A DNA stretch of 64,000 nucleotides, taken from Erythrophleum ivorense (lineage: Eukaryota > Streptophyta > Magnoliopsida > Fabales > Fabaceae). Of this stretch, positions 57,816 to 64,000 are shown one piece after another. The position numbers and the translations under genes are program-made. Under the pieces are notes generated by a model. The model ran no database searches. It was not told where the DNA came from and saw only the letters and a list, made by a program, of their open reading frames with translations. Location of the stretch: contig JAIUCV010000391.1 of NCBI GenBank assembly GCA_026724425.1, positions 682,001-746,000 on the forward strand, written 5' to 3'. Position 1 is the first letter of the stretch, and each line of letters opens with the position of its first letter.

Positions 57816-59375
57816 TGTAATAATTCCCAACTATTCATGTTATTGTACATATTTTTCTTTCGGTAAATATAACTTTAGCCTTCACTTATAGGATAAATAA
57901 TATATATAGAAAGAAATGAATATACATAGGATGAATAGCTCTAGACTCAATATTTACTTGAAAAACCATCAGCTTTACCTTTAATTTTTGAATTTCTAAT
58001 AGCTAATTATACTTGGTTTTCTTAGGATTAATGTGTTGAAGAGTTTAGAGCAAATTCAGGAGAGAAAGGCTGCAAAGTGTTGAATTCAATCATCTCGTCG
58101 AGACTGGATTCATTGCGTCGAGGCAGGAAGTTCAGAAATTCGAAGGAAGTGTGCTGGGTTCATTGCGCTGCGGCGAAAATGTTTAAGCCGCGTTGAGGCC
58201 TCAGGCAGAACCAAAACTCGTCGCGGTGAGCTTGTGTACGCCGAGGCAGGAGACAAGAAGACCTCAGAATTCAGACAGAATCAAAACTCATCGCGGTGCA
58301 TTCAAACCAACCGCGACGCTCAGTCAGACAGAACCAAAACTCGCCGCGGTGCAAATCGAATTAGCTGAACGCAGCGTTTTATTTCTAAAATTTCTGAGGG
58401 TTTGAAGCTTTATATGGGAAGGAGGGTCGAGGCAGCCATCATTCTGAGTTAGTTTTGTGTTATTCCAAGTGTGCAAAGGCTGAAGGAAGAGCTAGGAAGC
58501 CATCTTGAAGCAAAGAAAAGCTGGAGATTGAAGATTGAAGCCGAATCCTTGTGTTTCTGAGTTTCCTCTTCATTTCTTCTGTCTTGTTCATAGTTTCTGA
58601 TGTATTTGATTGTTGCTTCAAGCTTAACTTTGAATTTTATGATCATGTATAGCTAAACCCTATCTAATCTAGGATTATTTGGAACTCTTGTATGGATTAG
58701 TAGTTGTTCTTCATTCTAATTTTGCAATCAATGGTTCATGCTTGTTCACTCAACTTCGTACTTCATGTTTTCTGATTGATTGGCCAACATTTAGATTGAT
58801 ATAATACCTTACTTGAACTTGGGAAAAGAAAAGGGAGGTTAGATCAAAAGTTGAGTGGTGTGAGTGCTTGAAATTTGCTGAGGTGAGTAGATAGCTTAGT
58901 TATTGAGATAGGAATATACTTAATAACCTCACATGGTCTAGTTAGATATTGCACTCATAGATTGATCTTAATTAATCTTATAAGGGATTATAAAATTAGC
59001 AGAGTACCCTATACAATATTTGGAAAAATATATATAGGAACAATAGAATCCTAGACCAACATGTATCACCATAGAGAGCAGAAGGGACTGAATGTTGAAC
59101 TAACTACTATGAAGTACAAGAGGACCAATAATCCTAGATGCTAATATTCACTCGAAAATCCAAATCCTAACCTAGATTTTTACATAGCATTAACATCATA
59201 AACAATTTCCTTTAACACCAACATTTGGGGATTGAATTGCTTGATTTAAATTGGTGTGTGAATTTTAGTACTTGGCATTGTTTTGACAACAAATCCTCGA
59301 GGGAACGATCATTTCTCATCACTATATTGCCTTCACGATACGTATACTTGCGTGTACGCTTCAAGGAAAGCAACA
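57816..59375 (+). repeat. Athila 3' LTR
   Basis: 1,560 bp, starting TGTAATAATTCCC and ending GCAACA. It is 21 bp shorter than the 5' LTR, mainly because one motif-array interval is missing (the CAACATTTTTCGCCGCGG stretch of the 5' copy is absent near 58,340). The motif array spans 58,094-58,345 and the TATA-like box is at 58,409. It is followed by the CCTAC duplication and T-repeat sequence. Confidence 0.94.
58094..58345 (+). repeat. Motif array in the 3' LTR, decayed at CpG
   Basis: Counterpart of the 5' array. Many motifs have changed from CCGCGG to forms such as GTCGAGAC, CATCGCGGTG and CCGCGACG. Transitions dominate. Confidence 0.82.
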
Positions 59376-61474
59376 CCTACCATCCCACCATCTTTACTCA
59401 TTTCCCTTATCAATTAGGTTACTATTACACCTTACTTTTGCACCTATCTTACTATCTCTGCTCATTTCCTTCTTCATTTTAATTTGCACTTGAATTAAAC
59501 TTTACAGCTCTCAATTTGATTTTCTATACTATAATATATGTCATTTGAGACCTTTGTTGTTTTTAATCTCTGAAGCTCAAATAAAAAGATAAAAATTGCA
59601 TTTTTCTTAAAGAAATGTAAATATAAATTATAATTTAAGAAAAATAAGTTAAAATATAAGATAATGATAATATAAGTTATTTGATTTGATTTTATAATTT
59701 TTGTTTTTAATTTTTTAAACTTAAAAATATTTAAACTTAGCTAAAAAAAATCTTTATATCTATTAAAAGAGTTCAACCAATTGAAGTAAATGTCACTAAT
59801 TTGGAGCGTTTCCTTCCCTAACCATTGCCTAATTCTTCAAGGTAAGTTGGGCAAAAGGAAAAAGAAAGTTAAAATTTTTGACTAATATCTATTATGCTCT
59901 TATAATTATTACACAATACTATCTTATCCTTTTTTATAACTTTTTAAAAGTAGAGGAACGAAAATTATTTCCTATCTACAAAATCACATTTTTCCTTTCT
60001 ATTCCCTAACTTTTTTGTGTATCAAATGCACCTCTCTATAATTTTTTAAAAGAAACATATAGGAGAAATATGATGTCAAAACAAAATATTTAGCTTCTAA
60101 AGTCAATTTTCAAGCTTAGTCGTACATTCATACCATCATCTTTACACATTTTTGTTTTCAACTCGGCTACTCTTGCACCTTCCTTCTACACCCATCCCGC
60201 CATTACTACTTATTTCCCTCTTCAATTAAGTTACTATTGCATTGAACATCCATCCCACCATCTCTACTCATTTCCTCTATTAATTTAATTTACAATTGAA
60301 TTCAGCTTTACAATTCTCATTTCGTTTTTCTATACTATTATATATGTTATTTGAGACCTTTGTTCTTTTTAATCTCCAAAACTTAAATAAAAAAATAAAC
60401 ATTTTATTTTTCTTCAAGAAATGTAAATATAAATTATAATTTAAGAAAAAAAGCTAAAATATATGTCAACAATAACGAAAAGTTATTTCATTTTTTATAA
60501 TGTCTTTTTAATTTTTTAAACCTAAAAACATTAAGATTTAATTAAAGAAATCTTTATATCTATAAAAGGAATTCAATCAATTGCAATAAAATGCTACTAA
60601 TTTAGAGCAATACCTTCCTTACCCACCTAACTAATTTTTCATAGTAAGCAGGGAAAAAAGGAAAAGGAGAATTAAAATTTTTGAATAATATCTATTATAC
60701 TCTTATAATCATTACTCAACCATATCTATTTCTTTTTATAGCTTGTTTAAAGTAGGAGATAAAAAAGTTATTTTCCACCTATAAAATTACTTTTTTTCCT
60801 TTTTATTTCCTTTACTATTCCTAACTTTTTGTGTGCAAACAAGCTTCTCTATACTCTTTTACAACAAAACATTGAGAAGAGATATGATACTCAAAAAAAA
60901 AAATGTTTAGCTCTTAAAGTTAATTTTCAAGCTTAATGTTACACTCATTTCTCCATCGCTACTCATTTTCATCTTCAAGTAAGCTATTATTACACCTTAC
61001 TTTACGCCCATCCCACCATCTTTACTTATTTCCCTCACCAATTCGGTTACTATTATACTTTAATCCTACATCCATCCCATCATCTTTACTAATTTCCTTC
61101 TTCAATTTAATTTGCAATTGAATTAAGTTTTACAACTTTTATTTTGTTTTCCAGTATCATTATCTATGTTATTTGAGACCTTTGTTCATTTTAATTAAAA
61201 AATATCTTTATATCTATAAAAGGAGTTCAACCAATTGCAATAAATGCTACTAGTCTAGAGTATTACCTTTCTTATCCTCGGCCTAATTCTTCATAATAAG
61301 TAGGGCAGATGGGAAAAAGAGAGTTAAAATTTTTGAGTAATATCTATTACACCCTTATAATCATTATTCAATAGTATCTATATGTTTTTATAATCTTTTT
61401 AAAGAAAAGATACAAAAGTTATTTTCCACCCATAAAATCACTTTTTTAATTTTCATTTGCTTTTATTTTCCTTC
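59376..61474 (+). repeat. T-repeat units 5 (rest), 6, 7 and truncated 8
   Basis: Begins with the right CCTAC copy. Landmarks are at 59,609 and 60,415 (unit 6 is 806 bp). Unit 8 begins with a deletion that fuses TTTGTTCATTTT to AATTAAAAAATATC near 61,195. TATA-like CTATAAAAGGA sites lie at about 60,560 and 61,213. The array ends where plastid-derived sequence begins. Confidence 0.8.
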
Positions 61475-62215
61475 TTTTGAGAATACTTTTGATGATCCAT
61501 TGTGCTATTTCTTTTGAGACATTTAGAAAAAAATTTGTTCTTTCGTTTAAAACTTTTAGAACTAGAAAAAGATTCTTTTTCCATTTTTTTTAAGTTCTTT
61601 AAAAATGGGATCAAAAAAAGAAAGTCGGTTTCGGGGTGAAGAAAAAAAGGGCAATTCTACTTCTATTCCGAAAACTGTTGAAAAGAAAAAATCCATTTTT
61701 TTTGCTTTTTTTTTTTTCATTGGGTGCTTTTCCTTTTGAGGGGATCGTAGCTTGGATCTGTATCTGTGCCAAGGTTTTAGACGAAAAGGAAAAAGAATCT
61801 TTATTTGAATACCCTTGGTTAGCCAGTTTTTCAGAAATTCTATTTCAAATAATTGAACACCATTATAGGTGCATTTAATATACATTTCTCTATTCCAATC
61901 CTTTAAATCCTCTGACCATTCGGGAAATTGAAATAATAGTATACGAACGATATTTTTAGTTATTATCAATGAAGGTAATAGAATATATTTTCTAATAATC
62001 GATTGGGTTACTAATAAAAAACCTCTTATTACTTGAGCATATATAATGCTATCCCAGGCTTCTGCTATTTCTATACGTTTTTCTTCCTCTTTTTTCTTAC
62101 TTTGTTTTGTCTTTTCCTCTGTATAATTCGAAATTTTCAATTCTATATTTTTATTTTTCCACATCCAATTTGTAAAAAGAAAAAAGATTTTTGATATTTT
62201 GAAAGTAGTTAATCA
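61475..62215 (-). pseudogene. ycf1: Plastid ycf1 (tic214) fragment in nuclear DNA
   Basis: Antisense frame 61,565-62,164 (200 codons) reads like part of plastid Ycf1/Tic214, the large inner-envelope translocon protein: WMWKNKNIELKISNYTEE, AQVIRGFLLVTQSIIRKYI, LLFQFPEWSEDLKDWNREMY, CTYNGVQLFE, KNWLTKGIQIKILFPFRLKP and PIFKELKK. The frame is lost at a poly-A run (about 61,585). The next residues (VLKVLNERTNFFLNVSKEIA, then QWIIKSIL) continue in another frame to about 61,475. Upstream, FFLFTNW extends it to about 62,200. At roughly 240 residues it is a small piece of a protein of about 1,800 residues. Flanking nuclear repeats show it is a plastid-to-nucleus transfer. It lacks any start or promoter and is not expected to function. 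Confidence 0.88.
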
Positions 62216-62263
62216 TATTAGGAGAAAGAAGGGATTTTCCTTTGGTTTGAAAAAGATTCCAAC

Positions 62264-64000
62264 TGTCATACCTTATTTTATAACACTTTTTCTACTACAA
62301 TTACCTCATATAAAACTTAGAGGAGTCAACGAAAACCTAAACTGATAAAAATTTTTTCATTTTAAAACTTCCTCATACAATTTTACTATTTATTTGGTCA
62401 TTTCTAAATTCTTATCTAACTTTGAAAATATATACTTAATTATGGAAAAATCGTATGAGGTTAATTTAGGGCTCTTCTTCAAGCTCTTTAAGCCCTTTAC
62501 ACGGGGAAAATGCTTACTTAGCGGAGCACATATGAATTCATATAAAGTTGCCCCTACAACAAATTAGACAGTTTTACCCTTTCACTTGACATATTATTAT
62601 TATTTTGCCTTTATATAAGCAGATGCATTTTTGCATTTTAGGCTCATCAGTCATATTCTATTTGCTCAATGGTTGATTATATTCATGACTTTCCATTCCA
62701 TACCTGAGTACCTTACGGTATCATAACATAACTCATACATGTAGTAATCTAAAATATTTAATTACTTAACAAAATGTGGTGCATAAATGTAAGGTCCTCA
62801 ATTTATGTCTCCACATTCTTTACTCCTTTATTTGCTTGAACTCGGACCTAAAATGGGTTATATTTGGGGTGAGATTATGAAATCTCAGTAGTAGTAAACC
62901 AATCTCATTCACAAGCAAGCATGTAAGTACATAACATGATGCCAGTCAAGATGCCACATATCACATAGCAATACAAGGAATTTCATACAAGGCTAAGCAT
63001 AATCTAAGCATACATGTCTCATCTTATAGCATAAATGATAACTTGATATAGCATAAAACTCATCATTATATAAACATACAAGCTTAAAGAAAGAGAGAGG
63101 AAAACTACTACCTTAGCAAACTTTGCTCCTAAATCCTTGGGACTCGGTTTACTTGCTTTTTGAGTTCCCAAAATAACATCAAACCCTATAATCATAATAA
63201 TAATTCATTACAATCAACACATAAACTTTAACTTCTAAAATAAGATGACCCCTTTTAAACTTAATAGGACCATTGGAATTGGAAAAATCCAACTCCTTCC
63301 CTTCCCATTCACTATAGCCGAATAGTATGCATTTCTTGGCCAAAATTTAGGAATTTTATCCCATGAGCTTTGGGGGCTTTCCCATGAGTATTCCTAGCTA
63401 AAAATACCCTTTTGAATCCATTGGAATGGATAAAATCATCAAATTCCAGCCCCAACATCACGTTTTGGTCATCACATAATCTAGCTCCGTTTTAGGCTCA
63501 AAGTGCGTTTCTTTGGTTCTAAAAATTCCACAGCCTTTTCCTTTATGTTTTAGGACTTGAAGTTTGGTATACATGACTTTAAGACATTAAAAAAACACCA
63601 TAAAAATTTTGGGAAAATTCGGACAGTATCTCCCCATGCTTTCTATTTTTCCAAAAATTATAATTTTTGTGTTTTCCAAAGTTTTAGCACATAACAACAA
63701 TAACTAAGCTCATATGGCCTTCATGTTCAACATATAAACTTCATTTCAAGGCCTTCATATTCAACATATAAAATCCATTTCTAATGATTCATATGCTATC
63801 CAAAAATAACTCATAGTTAGGGTTTAACAAAACTAGCTTAAAGCATGTGATTTACAAGTATAAGATGGAGAAAACTTACTCTTTAAGCTTAAGCCTTGCT
63901 TCCTTTGCTTTTCTCACACTAAAATCCTTTCTCTTCCCACTTAGAGCAACATTTCACCTTGAAGAAAAGATGAATATGCAGCTGCCCTTTGGAGGAAAAG
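62264..64000 (-). mobile_element. Probable LTR J (antisense), runs off the window
   Basis: Starts TGTCATACCTTATTTT, the complement of the GGTATGACA end seen in LTR A. Its text is AT-rich LTR-like, with the block AAGAAAGAGAGAGGAAAACTAC followed by ACCTTAGC near 63,095, which resembles the leader-side sequence of the other antisense copies (13,930 and 37,378). The other end lies outside the window, so no duplication can be tested. The subfamily differs from A-I in most of its length. Confidence 0.5.

Larger units (their letters stand above)
46309..59375 (+). mobile_element. Complete Athila-type Ty3/gypsy retrotransposon, 13.07 kb
   Basis: Full-length element with two LTRs (46,309-47,889 and 57,816-59,375), a tRNA-Asp-type primer-binding site, gag-protease-RT-RNaseH-integrase in a single frame, a third ORF downstream of integrase, and a polypurine tract before the 3' LTR. 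It is flanked by a perfect 5-bp duplication CCTAC (46,304-46,308 and 59,376-59,380). It inserted into T-repeat unit 5. Removing it restores a unit of 907 bp. The frame is uninterrupted by indels but carries many stops, so the element is dead on its own. The protein order and the GGGAGGCAACC and CGAGGACGAGTAAAG signatures are those of the Athila lineage. Confidence 0.96.

Overview
This is a eudicot plant nuclear window, AT-rich and almost entirely made of transposable-element and repeat sequence. I see no intact host gene. The evidence for a eudicot nuclear genome is: very long Ty3/gypsy-type LTRs in many nested layers; one Athila-type retrotransposon with a tRNA-Asp primer site; a CACTA (En/Spm) transposon carrying a Ulp1-like segment; a Helitron helicase remnant; a plastid ycf1 fragment inserted in nuclear repeats; and a broken cytochrome P450 piece resembling flavonoid 3',5'-hydroxylase (CYP75A). 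The species cannot be named from this sequence.

Layout. 1-3,246: AT-rich sequence with a P450 pseudogene fragment (about 864-1,061) and two tandem duplications. 3,247-23,080: solo LTRs of one large family (TGTAACATCC...GGTGTTACA ends, 2.6-3.8 kb each). LTR A is followed by LTR B (antisense), which is split by an unrelated probable LTR (8,399-about 10,525) and by LTR C. LTR C is split by LTR D, and D by LTR E, giving a four-deep nest. 23,085-23,800: decayed Helitron PIF1-like helicase. From 24,144 to about 61,474 there is a tandem array of about 0.8-1.1 kb units (T-repeat, seven units plus a truncated eighth). It has been interrupted four separate times, each with a target-site duplication: a 4.6 kb CACTA element (TSD TTA); a three-deep LTR nest F>G>H (TSDs CTCTT, AGAGA/AAAGA, GGATG); solo LTR I (TSD CATTT); and a complete 13.07 kb Athila element (46,309-59,375, TSD CCTAC). 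About 61,475-62,215: plastid ycf1 fragment. 62,264-64,000: start of another antisense LTR running off the window.

The Athila element is structurally complete: two LTRs of about 1.57 kb, PBS, gag-protease-RT-RNaseH-integrase in one reading frame, a third ORF (plant transposon protein type) in the env-like position, and two polypurine tracts. It is killed by about thirteen in-frame stops in gag-pol and five in ORF3, with no frameshift. Nearly all the stops fit C-to-T or G-to-A transitions, the signature of methylation-driven deamination.

The most unusual observations are these. (1) The large LTR family carries a conserved GT-AG intron-like segment of about 750 bp inside the LTR, and solo LTR I lacks exactly that segment, as if reverse-transcribed from a spliced transcript. 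(2) Two unrelated LTR families each carry an array of short palindromic CpG motifs around their promoter: CGCTATAGCG-type in LTRs E, H and I, and CGCCGCGGCG-type in Athila. (3) Every insertion into the T-repeat can be checked against neighbouring uninterrupted units used as empty sites.
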